Positions 25,079 to 33,964 of a stretch of DNA of 64,000 bases are shown here, piece by piece. A program made the position numbers and the translations under genes. How positions within the stretch are numbered: position 1 is the stretch's first letter; every line of letters begins with the position of its first letter. Source of the stretch: Aeromicrobium phoceense (GTDB lineage Bacteria; Actinomycetota; Actinomycetes; Propionibacteriales; Nocardioidaceae); NCBI RefSeq assembly GCF_013868155.1, contig NZ_JACEOG010000002.1, forward strand, positions 434,001 to 498,000, given 5' to 3'. The notes under the pieces are model-generated. The model saw nothing but the letters and a program-made list of their open reading frames with translations, was not told where the DNA came from and made no database searches.

Positions 25079-26590
25079 ATGAGCGACGAAGCGTTTCAGA
25101 TCACCGCGTTGATCATCTATTTCCTGGTGATGATCGGCATCGGCGTCTACGCCTACACGAAGACGTCCGATCACGAGGGGTACATGCTCGCCGGACGGCA
25201 GCTGCCACCCTGGACGGCCGCGTTGAGCGCGGGGGCGTCCGACATGTCCGGCTGGCTCATGATGGGTCTGCCCGGCGCGATCTACGCCGCCGGCCTGATC
25301 GAGGCGTGGATCGCGATCGGCCTGACGATCGGCGCCTATCTCAACTGGACGTTCGTGGCACCGCGCCTGCGCGCCTACACCGAGGTGGCGCAGAACTCGA
25401 TCACGGTCCCGAGCTTCTTCGAGAACCGCCTGCACGACGGCTCCCGGTCGCTGCGGGTGGCCTCCGGCGGGATCGTGCTGGTGTTCTTCACGTTCTACGT
25501 GTCGTCGATGATGGTGGCCGGCGGCGAGTTCTTCCGTCTCGCGTTCGGCACCTCGTACACGAACGGCATGCTGATCGTCGTCGCGGTGACGCTCGGCTAC
25601 ACGATGATCGGCGGCTTCCTGGGCGCCTCGCTGACGGACGTCGTGCAGGGCACGATGATGATGGCGGCGCTGATCGTCATCCCGATCGCGGCGGTCATCA
25701 CGATCGGCGGCTGGGGCGAGACCACCGACGCGATACGCGAGGTCAGTCCCGACCACCTGTCCCTGCTCTCCGGGACGAGCCTCACGGCCGCGACGGTCGT
25801 GTCGATCATCTCGGCGTTGGCCTGGGGCCTGGGCTACTTCGGTCAGCCTCACATCATCGTGCGGTTCATGGCGATGCGTGACGCCGGCTCGGCCAAGAGC
25901 GCTCGCCGCATCGGGATGAGCTGGATGATCATCTCGCTGGTCGGTGCGGTCGCCTGCGGCCTCATCGGCGTGGCGTTCTTCGAGCTCACCGAGAACTCGC
26001 TCGACAACCCCGAGCTCGTCGTGCTCGCGATGGGCGAGGCGCTGCTGCACCCGCTGATCGCCGGTTTCGTGTTCGCCGCGGTGCTCGCCGCGATCATGAG
26101 CACCGTCTCGAGCCAGCTGATCGTCTGCTCGTCGGCGTTCGTCGAGGACCTGTTCAAGGTGTTCCGGCCTGACGCGGGCCCGCGGACGCTGCTGAACCTC
26201 GGTCGCCTGTGCGTGCTCGCGGTCGCGGTGATCGCGACGGTGCTCGCGATCAATCCGAGCGGCACGATCCTCGAGCTGGTCGCGTTCGCGTGGGCGGGCT
26301 TCGGTGCCTCGTTCGGACCGGCGGTCCTGCTGTGCCTGTACTGGCGCAGGCTGACCAACTGGGGAGCCCTGGCTGGCATGGTCTCCGGTGCGGTGACGGT
26401 GTTCCTGTGGAGCTCCTACGGTCCGGAGATCTCCGGCGTGGCCCTGTACGAGATCGTGCCCGGCTTCATCGTGAACACGGTCGTGGCGGTGGTCGTCAGC
26501 CTGATGAGCCAGCCCGTCGACGCTGCCGTCGAGCGCGAGTTCGACGCGGCCGTCGATCTGGCCGCGGCGAAGCAGGTCGCCGCGCAGTGA
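25079..26590 (+). CDS. putP: sodium/proline symporter
   Basis: 503 residues, thirteen predicted helices. SSS-family motifs are YMLAGRQLPPWTAALSAGASDMSGWLMMGLPG (sodium/proline-binding helix 2), GLGYFGQPHIIVRFMA, and the later AAIMSTVSSQLIVCSSAFVEDLF (helix 8/9). This combination is typical of PutP, which couples Na+ influx to proline uptake. ATG 25079 has GGGAAGG 8 nt upstream; a further in-frame ATG at 25046 lacks a site. Transcription ends at the strong hairpin 26614-26657, shared with glnA on the other strand. Confidence 0.93.
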   Translation: MSDEAFQITALIIYFLVMIGIGVYAYTKTSDHEGYMLAGRQLPPWTAALSAGASDMSGWLMMGLPGAIYAAGLIEAWIAIGLTIGAYLNWTFVAPRLRAYTEVAQNSITVPSFFENRLHDGSRSLRVASGGIVLVFFTFYVSSMMVAGGEFFRLAFGTSYTNGMLIVVAVTLGYTMIGGFLGASLTDVVQGTMMMAALIVIPIAAVITIGGWGETTDAIREVSPDHLSLLSGTSLTAATVVSIISALAWGLGYFGQPHIIVRFMAMRDAGSAKSARRIGMSWMIISLVGAVACGLIGVAFFELTENSLDNPELVVLAMGEALLHPLIAGFVFAAVLAAIMSTVSSQLIVCSSAFVEDLFKVFRPDAGPRTLLNLGRLCVLAVAVIATVLAINPSGTILELVAFAWAGFGASFGPAVLLCLYWRRLTNWGALAGMVSGAVTVFLWSSYGPEISGVALYEIVPGFIVNTVVAVVVSLMSQPVDAAVEREFDAAVDLAAAKQVAAQ

Positions 26591-26613
26591 CCTGACCGAC
26601 CACGGGGACAGGC

Positions 26614-26657
26614 GAACGGCTCCTCACCTGGATCAAGGTCCAGATGAGGAGCCGTTC
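26614..26657. terminator. bidirectional terminator between putP and glnA
   Basis: A 13-bp perfect stem (GAACGGCTCCTCA, 26614-26626, with TGAGGAGCCGTTC, 26645-26657) encloses a second small stem CTGGA/TCCAG. It lies 23 bp after the putP stop and 37 bp after the glnA stop on the other strand. Confidence 0.8.
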
Positions 26658-26694
26658 CTGCCAGCTCTCATGCGGCCGGCACGCCGCGGTCGAC

Positions 26695-28116
26695 TCAGAT
26701 GTCGTAGTACAGCTCGAACTCGTGCGGGTGCGGGCGCAGTGCGATCGGCAGGATCTCCTCCTGGCGCTTGTACTCGATCCACGTCTCGATCAGGTCGGGC
26801 GTGAACACGTCACCGGCCGTCAGGAACTCGTGGTCGGCCTCGAGCGCGTCGAGGACGGCACCGAGCGAGGTCGGGACCATGTCGATCTCGGCGTACTCCT
26901 CGGGCGGCAACTCGTAGATGTTCTTGTCGATCGGGGCCGGCGGCTCGATCTTGTTCTTGATGCCGTCGATGCCGGCGAGCAGCAGTGCGGAGAACGCGAG
27001 GTACGGGTTGCTCGACGGGTCGGGGCAACGGAACTCGATGCGCTTGGCCTTGGCGTTCGCGCCGGTGATCGGGATGCGGACACAGGCCGAGCGGTTGCGA
27101 GCCGAGTAGACCAGAGCGATCGGGGCCTCGAAGCCCGGCACCAGACGGCGGTAGGAGTTCACCGACGGGTTGGTGAACGCCAGCAGCGACGGCGCGTGCT
27201 TCAGGATGCCGCCGATGTACCAGCGAGCCGTGTCGGACAGTCCGCCGTAGCCGGACTCGTCGTAGAACAGCGGCTCGCCGTTGTTCCAGATCGACTGGTG
27301 AACGTGCATGCCCGAGCCGTTGTCGCCGAAGATCGGCTTCGGCATGAAGGTCACGGTCTTGTCCTGGGCCCACGCGGTGTTGCGCACCAGGTACTTGAAC
27401 TTCATCGTGTCGTCGGCAGCCTTGAGCAGCGTGTCGAAGCGGTAGTTGATCTCGGCCTGGCCGGCGGTGCCGACCTCGTGGTGGCCACGCTCGAGGATGA
27501 GGCCCGCGTTCGACAGGTTCGTCATCATGTCGTTGCGCAGGTCCGCGAAGCGGTCGGTCGGCTGGACGGGGAAGTAGCCGCCCTTGTAGCGGACCTTGTA
27601 GCCGCGGTTGTCGGCCAGGTCGTCGCCGGTGGACCAGGCGGACTCGGCGGACTGGATCTCGTAGTAGCTCTTGTTCGGGCTGGTGCCGTAAGAGACGCGG
27701 TCGAAGATGTAGAACTCGGCCTCGGGGGCGAAGAACGCCGTGTCGCCGATGCCGGTGGTCTTGAGGTACGCCTCGGCCTTGCGGGCGATGTTGCGCGGGT
27801 CGCGCGAGTAGGCCTCGCCCGTGATCGGGTCGTGGACGAAGAAGTCCATCGCGATCGTCTTGGGGTTGCGGAAGGGGTCGACGTACGCCGTGCCGTAGTC
27901 CGGCAGCAGCTTCATGTCCGACTGGTCGATCGTCTGGAACCCGCGGATCGACGAGCCGTCGAACGCGACGCCCTCGGCGGCGGTGTCCTCGTCGAAGCCC
28001 GAGATCGGCATCGTGACCTGCTGCTGGATGCCCGGGAGGTCGGTGAATCGGACGTCGATGTACTCGACGCCCTCGTCCCGGACAAACTTGAAGAACTCGT
28101 CGGCATTGCCGAACAT
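26695..28116 (-). CDS. glnA: glutamine synthetase type I
   Basis: 473 residues, the length of GSI-beta. It makes glutamine from glutamate, ammonia and ATP. Motifs: beta-grasp start with FDGSSIRGF, metal-binding [12 protein letters not shown], the ammonia/glutamate site [12 protein letters not shown], the ATP site [24 protein letters not shown], and Tyr401 in [10 protein letters not shown], the target of adenylylation by GlnE. ATG 28116 has GAGGAGG 5 nt upstream. The promoter region carries four GlnR half-sites (28199-28236), so expression should rise with nitrogen limitation. This is the main glnA paralogue, not the shorter GlnA2-4 types. Confidence 0.97.
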   Translation of the reverse strand: MFGNADEFFKFVRDEGVEYIDVRFTDLPGIQQQVTMPISGFDEDTAAEGVAFDGSSIRGFQTIDQSDMKLLPDYGTAYVDPFRNPKTIAMDFFVHDPITGEAYSRDPRNIARKAEAYLKTTGIGDTAFFAPEAEFYIFDRVSYGTSPNKSYYEIQSAESAWSTGDDLADNRGYKVRYKGGYFPVQPTDRFADLRNDMMTNLSNAGLILERGHHEVGTAGQAEINYRFDTLLKAADDTMKFKYLVRNTAWAQDKTVTFMPKPIFGDNGSGMHVHQSIWNNGEPLFYDESGYGGLSDTARWYIGGILKHAPSLLAFTNPSVNSYRRLVPGFEAPIALVYSARNRSACVRIPITGANAKAKRIEFRCPDPSSNPYLAFSALLLAGIDGIKNKIEPPAPIDKNIYELPPEEYAEIDMVPTSLGAVLDALEADHEFLTAGDVFTPDLIETWIEYKRQEEILPIALRPHPHEFELYYDI

Positions 28117-28182
28117 GTGGCCTCCTCGACCGCGGTGCGGCGGATAGATCGGTGCGGACAGCATCTCCCTGCGTCCACCTAG

Positions 28183-28188
28183 AGGCTA
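28183..28188 (-). promoter_or_regulatory. candidate -10 of glnA
   Basis: TAGCCT on the minus strand, 11 bp downstream of the GlnR-proximal GAAAC box. It leaves a leader of about 60 nt before the Shine-Dalgarno site. Confidence 0.4.
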
Positions 28189-28198
28189 GGCGGAGGCA

Positions 28199-28236
28199 GT
28201 TTCCCGTCCATCACCGGATTGTTACATGCAGGTTAC
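28199..28236 (-). promoter_or_regulatory. GlnR binding region, four half-sites at 11-bp spacing
   Basis: On the minus strand the half-sites GTAAC, GTAAC, GTGAT and GAAAC are each separated by exactly 6 bp (28232-28236, 28221-28225, 28210-28214, 28199-28203). This reproduces the actinobacterial GlnR pattern gTnAC-n6-GaAAc repeated twice. The last box abuts the -35 region of glnA, consistent with activation under nitrogen limitation. Confidence 0.8.
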
Positions 28237-28278
28237 GCGTGTTCGGCGGGCCGCCGAGGGGCTCGGTTGCCCGCTCAC

Positions 28279-29622
28279 TCAGTACTTCGGGTCGGCGTAG
28301 AAGACGACCGCGGACTTGTGCCGCTTGATCACGTGGACGCCGCGGGGATGCTTCGACCCGCCGCCGGAGTCGACGTTGCCCTCGACCATCCAGACGTGGT
28401 CGCCCTGGGTCTTCACGACGATTCCGACGTGCGAGGGAGTGCCCTTCGCGAAGTAGCCGATGTAGGCCAGGCGGCCGACCCGAGGCGTCTTCGAGGTGCG
28501 TCCGCGCTTGCGCTCGGCCTTGAGCAGCGAGGGGTACGACTTGGCCTTGATCACCGAGCCGGGCTTGCCGGCGGCGTGCGCCAGCCAGGACACGAAGTAG
28601 CCGCACCACGGGTCGCGGGGGCCCGTTCGACCGATCCACTTGTTGTACTTGCTCTTACGGGGGCTCTTCTCGCGGTAGCCCACCTGCGACTTCGCGACGG
28701 CGATCAGGTCGGCGGCGCCGAGCTTCGACGCCACGGCCGACGTCACCGTCTTCTTCGCCTTCTTGTTCACGTAGACCGCACCGGTGCGGAACTGCTGGAG
28801 GCAGGCGCCCTCGGGAAGGCCGCACCGGAGGTCGCCGGTCGGGGCGCCGAGCCTCCCGGTGGGGCCACCGTGGGTCCGCATCTGCTTGAGTGCGTGCGTG
28901 CGGACGACCGAGGTGCGGGTGCCCCGCTGGACGAGTGTCGCCTTCGTGTAGTCGCGCCAGACGACGCCGTTGGCGCGCTGGACGCCGCCCTTCGGCGTGC
29001 CGAGGAGGAAGGACATCGCCTTCGCGCGCGATGCGAGCGTCCGCGTGCCGTAGGTGCGCTTCACGGTGATCTTGGGGGAGTAGCGGACCGAGCTGACGAT
29101 GGCGCGGTACTTGCCGCTCTTGGGCACGCGCGGCATCCACGAGTACCAGCCGTTCGCCGAGGTGCGCACCGTGGCGACCTTGACGCGGCCCTTGCTCGTG
29201 TCGCGGTAGATCCGCACCTTCGTGCGGGCGTGCGGCTTGCCACTGGTGGTCAGGACGCGGCCGCGGAGCCAGAAGTTCTCGCGCGTCAGGACGCGGGTGT
29301 CGGCGCCGCTGTTGATGCGGATGCTCACCCAGCGGCCCGACTTCGCGGGCGTGTTGACCGAGGGCGCCGAGGCGGCTGCCGGCGCACGCGACGCCGTCAT
29401 TCGGCGAGCGGGTGCGGCCGGTGCGGCCGTCGATGGTTCGGGGGACGCGGCCGGCGCGGGTTCGGGACTCGCAGCGTTCTCGGGGAGCGCCGTGACGGCG
29501 GGAGCGGACGGGGTCGAGCTCGGTTCGGACACCGGGGTCTCGGCATGGCTGGGAAGGGCGACAAGGGAGAGGGCGAGGGAGGAGGCGACTGCAATGCTCC
29601 ACCGACGGGCGACGCGGACCAT
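28279..29622 (-). CDS. secreted CHAP-domain protein with LGFP-like repeats
   Basis: 447 residues from ATG 29622. A signal peptide (about 1-27, ending PSHA) is followed by a low-complexity Ala/Pro/Ser/Glu linker (28-90) and a beta-rich domain (about 95-190). Next is a cell-wall-binding region with an LGFP-type repeat (GRLGAPTGDLRCG, then LQQFRTGAVYV). The C-terminal CHAP amidase/peptidase domain (about 310-447) has the catalytic Cys in WCGYFVSWLAHAAG and His in PSHVGIVV. It probably cleaves or remodels peptidoglycan outside the cell. A GTG six codons upstream (29640) is an alternative start. It is on the same strand as glnA but separated by glnA's own promoter. Confidence 0.82.
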   Translation of the reverse strand: MVRVARRWSIAVASSLALSLVALPSHAETPVSEPSSTPSAPAVTALPENAASPEPAPAASPEPSTAAPAAPARRMTASRAPAAASAPSVNTPAKSGRWVSIRINSGADTRVLTRENFWLRGRVLTTSGKPHARTKVRIYRDTSKGRVKVATVRTSANGWYSWMPRVPKSGKYRAIVSSVRYSPKITVKRTYGTRTLASRAKAMSFLLGTPKGGVQRANGVVWRDYTKATLVQRGTRTSVVRTHALKQMRTHGGPTGRLGAPTGDLRCGLPEGACLQQFRTGAVYVNKKAKKTVTSAVASKLGAADLIAVAKSQVGYREKSPRKSKYNKWIGRTGPRDPWCGYFVSWLAHAAGKPGSVIKAKSYPSLLKAERKRGRTSKTPRVGRLAYIGYFAKGTPSHVGIVVKTQGDHVWMVEGNVDSGGGSKHPRGVHVIKRHKSAVVFYADPKY

Positions 29623-29762
29623 GCCCACAGCGTGCAACACATCGGTCCCAGACGCATCCTGCGCCCCGGTGTAGCAACCGCCTGGGCAGGTATCGGTCGG
29701 AGCACGCGCCGCTCACCTGGGGAGAGGGCGGGCACGGTGCCCGCGCGCGAAGGAGGCCGACG

Positions 29763-30275
29763 ATGAGGCGTTCAACCATGGTTCCCGCGCTGCTCGGCGC
29801 AGTGCTGCTCGTGGGCGGGATGGCCGCCCCGGCGTCCGCCCAGACCGTCACGAGGAACGACCCGAGCGGCGACGCACCGGCTCGGATCGACATCACGAAG
29901 GTGCGGTACACCCACGAGTCCGACCGCGTGCGCGTCGCCGCGAAGATCCCCGAGCTCGGCAAGTCCGGCACGGCCGACTTCCTGGTGTCCCGCTACGAGA
30001 TCTTCGAGGCCGGTTACGTCGTGCGGATCCGCCAGCACAAGGGCCAGCCCGCCAAGGTGTCGTTGCTCTACTTCGACCACTTCGACCTGAAGAAGCGCGC
30101 CTGCAAGGGCCTCTCCGGCAGCTGGGGTCCGCAGGTGGTCCGGCTGAAGGTGCCGCGGTCGTGCCTGAAGGGGCACGCGACGAAGTACGTCTCGACCCAG
30201 TTCGTCATCTCATTCGGCGCCGGCGGTGAGCAGTTCGACGAGGCCCCGATGGTGAAGCGTCTGCGCCGTTCGTAG
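29763..30275 (+). CDS. small secreted protein of unknown function
   Basis: 170 residues. A clear signal peptide (about 1-26, ending ASAQ) is followed by a compact beta-rich domain: RNDPSGDAPARIDITKVRY, then DRVRVAAKIPELG and a strand-rich remainder with two cysteines (CKGLSG and PRSCLKG) that could form a disulphide. The opening 'D-P-x-GD-x-x-x-x-ID-I' resembles the start of many actinobacterial extracellular beta-sandwich domains, but I cannot name the family. A strong AAGGAGG site precedes the ATG. The hairpin at 30285-30311 follows the stop. Confidence 0.7.
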   Translation: MRRSTMVPALLGAVLLVGGMAAPASAQTVTRNDPSGDAPARIDITKVRYTHESDRVRVAAKIPELGKSGTADFLVSRYEIFEAGYVVRIRQHKGQPAKVSLLYFDHFDLKKRACKGLSGSWGPQVVRLKVPRSCLKGHATKYVSTQFVISFGAGGEQFDEAPMVKRLRRS

Positions 30276-30284
30276 GCGCGCGGG

Positions 30285-30311
30285 CGAGCCTGGATTCCCC
30301 CATCAGGCTCG
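30285..30311 (+). terminator. hairpin after the small secreted protein
   Basis: CGAGCCTG (30285-30292) pairs with CAGGCTCG (30304-30311) across an 11-nt loop, 10 bp after the stop codon. The tail is GTCCGTCC, so it is not a classic T-rich terminator. Confidence 0.5.
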
Positions 30312-30418
30312 TCCGTCCCACCGTCCACAGGGTTTGGGACGCCGCCTTGCACGCGTCACTGCGAGTTGGGCAGGATCGGGCCCACGTTCGGGTGGGAACG
30401 GCTTTCGGGGGGAAGCGA

Positions 30419-31630
30419 ATGGAAGTACTGAGCGATCGCGTGCGCGCGCTCGTCCGTGAGCGACGGATCGATCCGCGCACCGACGTCGAGGCCGTGCGCC
30501 GGGCTGCCGCCGAGGCGGTCGCCGAGCACGAGCAGCGCAGCCTCACCGGTGCCGTCCGGGCACTCGATGAGCCCGACCGGGTCGTGGGAGAGCTCGTCTC
30601 CGACCTGGTCGGATTCGGGCCGCTGCAGCGGTTCCTCGACGACCCCGAGATAGAAGAGGTCTGGGTCAACGAGCCCGATCGGGTCTTCGTCGCCCGCGCC
30701 GGCCGGCACGAGCTGACTTCGGTCATGCTGACCACCGCCCAGGTGCGTGAGCTGGTGGAGCGGATGCTGTCGTCGAGCGGGCGGCGGCTCGATCTCAGCC
30801 AGCCGTTCGTCGACGCCATGCTGCCGGGAGGGCACCGGCTCCACGTGGTGCTCGACGGCATCACGCGCGGGTTCACCGCCGTCAACATCCGGAAGTTCGT
30901 CGCCAAGGCGGCGAGCCTCGACGACCTCGTCGCGCTCGGCACCCTCGACGAGCGGTCGGCCGCCTTCCTCACGTCGTGCGTCCAGGCAGGCCTCAACATC
31001 GTCGTCAGCGGAGGTACCCAGGCCGGCAAGACCACGCTGCTGAACTGCCTCACCGGCGCGATCCCCGGAACGCAGCGCCTCGTGTCGGTCGAGGAGGTCT
31101 TCGAGCTCAAGACCGGGCACCCCGACTGGGTCGCCATGCAGACCCGACAGGCCGGACTGGAGGGCACGGGCGAGATCACGCTCCGCATGCTCGTGAAGGA
31201 GGCGCTCCGGATGCGCCCGAACCGGATCATCGTCGGCGAGGTGCGCGCCGAGGAGGCGCTCGACCTCCTGCTCGCGCTGAACTCGGGCCTGCCGGGGATG
31301 GCATCGATCCACGCGAACTCGGCGAAGCAGGCGCTCGTGAAGCTGTGCACCCTGCCGCTGCTCGCCGGTGAGAACGTCTCGGCCAGCTTCGTGGTGCCCA
31401 CCGTGGCCACGGCGGTCGACATCGTGATCCACACCGGCATCGACACGGCTGGCCGCCGGGCCGTCCGGGAGATCGTCGCCACCACGGGCCGCGCCGAGAA
31501 CGGGATCATCGAGGCCGAGCCGATCTTCGTCCGGCGCGGCGGGCTCCTGGTCCGTGGGGCGGGGACGCCCCAGCGCCGCGAGGCGTTCGAGGCCGCCGGG
31601 ATCGATCCGGAGGCGCTGTGGGAACACTGA
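30419..31630 (+). CDS. tadA: Tad pilus secretion ATPase (TadA/CpaF family)
   Basis: 403 residues. Walker A SGGTQAGKTT (198-206, Lys204), an Asp box RLVSVEEVFELK, Walker B-like RMRPNRIIVGEVRAEEALDLLLA, and the His box GMASIHANSAKQAL. The N-terminal GFGPLQRFLDDPEIEEVWVN is the CpaF/VirB11 signature. It powers assembly of Flp/Tad-type pili or secretion of pilin-like proteins. ATG 30419 has GGGGGAAG upstream. It is first in a seven-gene operon with tadB overlapping by 13 bp; the usual TadZ/CpaE partner is not upstream here. Confidence 0.93.
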   Translation: MEVLSDRVRALVRERRIDPRTDVEAVRRAAAEAVAEHEQRSLTGAVRALDEPDRVVGELVSDLVGFGPLQRFLDDPEIEEVWVNEPDRVFVARAGRHELTSVMLTTAQVRELVERMLSSSGRRLDLSQPFVDAMLPGGHRLHVVLDGITRGFTAVNIRKFVAKAASLDDLVALGTLDERSAAFLTSCVQAGLNIVVSGGTQAGKTTLLNCLTGAIPGTQRLVSVEEVFELKTGHPDWVAMQTRQAGLEGTGEITLRMLVKEALRMRPNRIIVGEVRAEEALDLLLALNSGLPGMASIHANSAKQALVKLCTLPLLAGENVSASFVVPTVATAVDIVIHTGIDTAGRRAVREIVATTGRAENGIIEAEPIFVRRGGLLVRGAGTPQRREAFEAAGIDPEALWEH

Positions 31631-32472
31631 TCGGCCTCGTCTTCGGCATCGGCGTGCTGCTGATCGTGGACAGCCGGCATCCTCGGCAGTCACGCGCGGC
31701 CCGCCCAGTGCGTCCGCCACGCCTGGCCGGGTTGCTGCAGCGAGCAGGGATGCCCGACGTCGCGCCACTCGCGCTGGTACTGGGCTCGCTGGTCCTCGCG
31801 GTGGTCGCGGCTCTCGTGGCGTTCACCCTCACCGCGGTTCCGGTGGTGGGCCTGCTGGCGGGCATCGCCGGAGGATGGCTGCCGTTCGCGCTCATCCGCT
31901 CGCGGGCAGGCCGGCGTCAGCGCGAGCACGCCGAGGCCTGGCCCGACGCCGTCGACCACCTCGCCTCGGCGGTCCGAGCGGGACTGTCGCTGCCCGAGGC
32001 GCTCATCCAGTTGGGGGAGCGGGGGCCAGAGCAGCTGCGCGAGCCGTTCAGCCAGTTCGGGCGCGACTATACGTCCACGGGCCGGTTCGCCGAGAGCCTC
32101 GACCGCCTGAAGGAACGCCTGGCCGACCCCATCGGGGATCGCGTGGTGGAGGCGCTGCGCATCGCGCGCGAGGTGGGTGGTGGAGATCTCGGACGGCTGC
32201 TGCGCTCACTGTCGGGCTTCCTGCGCGACGACCTGCGCACGCGCGGCGAGCTGGAGTCGCGTCAGTCGTGGACGATCGGCGCCGCCCGGCTCGCGGTCGC
32301 GGCGCCCTGGCTCGTCCTGCTGATGATGAGCCTCCAGCGTGACGTCATCGCCCGCTTCGCCACGCCGTCCGGCGTCGTCCTGCTCGTGGCGGGCGCCCCG
32401 ACGTGCCTCGTGGCCTACCGACTGATGCTGCGACTCGGTCGGCTCCCCACCGAGCAGCGGATCCTCGCATGA
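31618..32472 (+). CDS. tadB: Tad inner-membrane platform protein TadB
   Basis: 284 residues from GTG 31618. Helices lie near 3-17, 50-70, 75-92, 225-245 and 255-275. The cytoplasmic T2SSF (GspF-like) domain between them has HAEAWPDAVDHLASAVRAGLSLPEALIQLGERGP and a later IAREVGGGDLGRLLRSLSGFLRDDLRTRGELESRQSW. TadB and TadC form the membrane platform driven by TadA. The start lies inside tadA, and the stop is in an ATGA overlap with tadC. Confidence 0.88.
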   Translation: MGTLIGLVFGIGVLLIVDSRHPRQSRAARPVRPPRLAGLLQRAGMPDVAPLALVLGSLVLAVVAALVAFTLTAVPVVGLLAGIAGGWLPFALIRSRAGRRQREHAEAWPDAVDHLASAVRAGLSLPEALIQLGERGPEQLREPFSQFGRDYTSTGRFAESLDRLKERLADPIGDRVVEALRIAREVGGGDLGRLLRSLSGFLRDDLRTRGELESRQSWTIGAARLAVAAPWLVLLMMSLQRDVIARFATPSGVVLLVAGAPTCLVAYRLMLRLGRLPTEQRILA

Positions 32473-33377
32473 CCGGCGCGATCGTCGCGGCCATGCTCAC
32501 GACGGGGCTCCTGCTCGTCGCCGACGGGTGGCGGCGGGCACGACGGCCGTCCCTGGCCGATCGCGTCGTGCCCTACGTCCGCGACGTCCACCCCACCGCC
32601 GACCTCCCCGCGAGCCGGGTGATCGACCAGCTCATCGGGCCGTGGTGGCGACGCCTGACGCGCTCCATCGGCGAGTCGCTCGGGAGCAACGCGGCGATCG
32701 CCCGGCGGCTGCGTCGGTGTGCCAGCGACGAGACCGTCGAGAGCTTCCGCGTCCGGCAGGCCACCTGGGGAGCGATCGGCCTCGCAGGGGCGGTCGCCGT
32801 GTCGATAGTGGCGTGGTCGATCGCTCGGCCTCCTGTCGCCGCGCTGCTGCTGTGGTGCGCTGCCGGTTTGGTCGGCGGCTGCCTCGCTTGCGACCAGTGG
32901 CTGTCCTCCCGGGTCCGCACCCACGAAGCGCGGATGCGCGCCGAGTTCCCGACCGTCGCCGACCTGCTGGCGCTGTCGGTGGCGGCGGGGGAGAGCCCGG
33001 TGGCCTCGATCGATCGCGTCAGCCGCGTCAGCCACGGAGCGCTCTCGCTGGAGCTGAGCCGTGTCCTCGCCGAGGTCCGGGCCGGTGCCACGGTCGTCGA
33101 CGCCCTCGACGGGCTGGCCTCCCGCACCGGCGTGATGAGCGTGGCCCGATTCGCCGAGGCCCTCGCCGTCGCGATCGACCGCGGCACTCCGCTCATCGAC
33201 GTCCTGCACGCACAGGCCGCCGACGTCCGTGAGCACGCCCGCCGCGAGCTCATCGAGTCGGGCGGGCGGCGCGAGATCGCGATGATGGTGCCGGTCGTCT
33301 TCATGATCCTGCCCGTCACCATCGCGTTCGCATTCTTCCCAGGTTTGGCCGGACTCCACCTGTCCTCGGGTGGTTGA
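32469..33377 (+). CDS. tadC: Tad inner-membrane platform protein TadC
   Basis: 302 residues from ATG 32469 in the ATGA overlap with tadB. A membrane segment at the N-terminus, two adjacent helices (about 98-135), and a C-terminal helix (about 275-297) flank a GspF-type domain with MRAEFPTVADLLALSVAAGESPVASIDRVSRV and TVVDALDGLASRTGVMSVARFAEAL. It is the second half of the pilus platform. It is followed after 15 bp by the pilin-like gene, which has its own GAAGGAGA site. Confidence 0.88.
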   Translation: MTGAIVAAMLTTGLLLVADGWRRARRPSLADRVVPYVRDVHPTADLPASRVIDQLIGPWWRRLTRSIGESLGSNAAIARRLRRCASDETVESFRVRQATWGAIGLAGAVAVSIVAWSIARPPVAALLLWCAAGLVGGCLACDQWLSSRVRTHEARMRAEFPTVADLLALSVAAGESPVASIDRVSRVSHGALSLELSRVLAEVRAGATVVDALDGLASRTGVMSVARFAEALAVAIDRGTPLIDVLHAQAADVREHARRELIESGGRREIAMMVPVVFMILPVTIAFAFFPGLAGLHLSSGG

Positions 33378-33392
33378 GATGAAGGAGACCGC

Positions 33393-33566
33393 ATGACGTC
33401 ACGGATCGAGCAGCTGCGCCGACGCCGCCATCACGAGCGAGGTGACGTGCCCGGTTGGGTGATGATCACGCTCATGACGGCAGGCATCGTCGTCGGGCTC
33501 ACCGCGATGGCCGGGCCGAGGCTGTCGGCCATGCTCAACCAGGCGCTGTCGTCCGTCGGCGGCTGA
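33393..33566 (+). CDS. Flp-pilin-like small protein of the Tad locus
   Basis: 57 residues. A basic leader (MTSRIEQLRRRRHHERGD) is followed by one long hydrophobic helix (VPGWVMITLMTAGIVVGLTAM) and a short tail. Position between tadC and the TadE-like genes, size and topology indicate the pilin subunit. The canonical prepilin cleavage motif (G followed by Glu at +5) is not present; the helix is preceded by ERGD and carries PGW instead. It may be a divergent Flp subunit or a non-processed accessory. GAAGGAGA precedes the ATG. Confidence 0.75.
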   Translation: MTSRIEQLRRRRHHERGDVPGWVMITLMTAGIVVGLTAMAGPRLSAMLNQALSSVGG

Positions 33567-33568
33567 GC

Positions 33569-33964
33569 GTGCGCGCGCGGTGGCCGGCGCGCGACGAGCG
33601 CGGCTCCGCGGTCCCCGAGTTCGTCATGGTGCTGATGGTGCTGATCCCGCTGGTGTTCGCCATCGCGCAGGTCGCCCTCGTGATGCACGTGCAGAACACG
33701 ATGACCGCCGCCGCGTCCGATGGTGCCCGGGCCGCAGCGTCGTTGGACGCGCCGATCGGCGAGGCGCGCTCGCGAGCCCGCGAGGTGCTGCGGACGACCT
33801 TGGCCGATAGGTACGCCGAGGACGTGAGCGTCCGCGAGGCGCAGGTGGACGGGATCCCGGTCATCGAGGTTCGCGTCAGCGCGGAGGTGCCGCCACTCGG
33901 GCTGTGGGGTCCGGGCGTCGCGGTGGATGCGGTGGGCCGGGCCGTGCGCCAGGAGGCGCCGTGA
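33569..33964 (+). CDS. TadE-like pseudopilin
   Basis: 131 residues from GTG 33569, two bases after the preceding stop. A short leader with ERGSAVPEFVMVLMVLIPLVFAIAQVAL is the TadE signature: a Gly-Ser leader, a Glu in the first helix, one hydrophobic span. A soluble domain (NTMTAAASDGARAAASLDAP, then a beta-rich C-terminus) follows. Such minor pilins are processed and needed for pilus assembly. The stop overlaps the next start (GTGA). Confidence 0.83.
   Translation: MRARWPARDERGSAVPEFVMVLMVLIPLVFAIAQVALVMHVQNTMTAAASDGARAAASLDAPIGEARSRAREVLRTTLADRYAEDVSVREAQVDGIPVIEVRVSAEVPPLGLWGPGVAVDAVGRAVRQEAP

Noticed and set aside
30315..30340. GTCCCA ... TGGGAC inverted repeat upstream of tadA
   Set aside because: Six-base arms 14 bp apart are weak and expected in GC-rich sequence; no further support.
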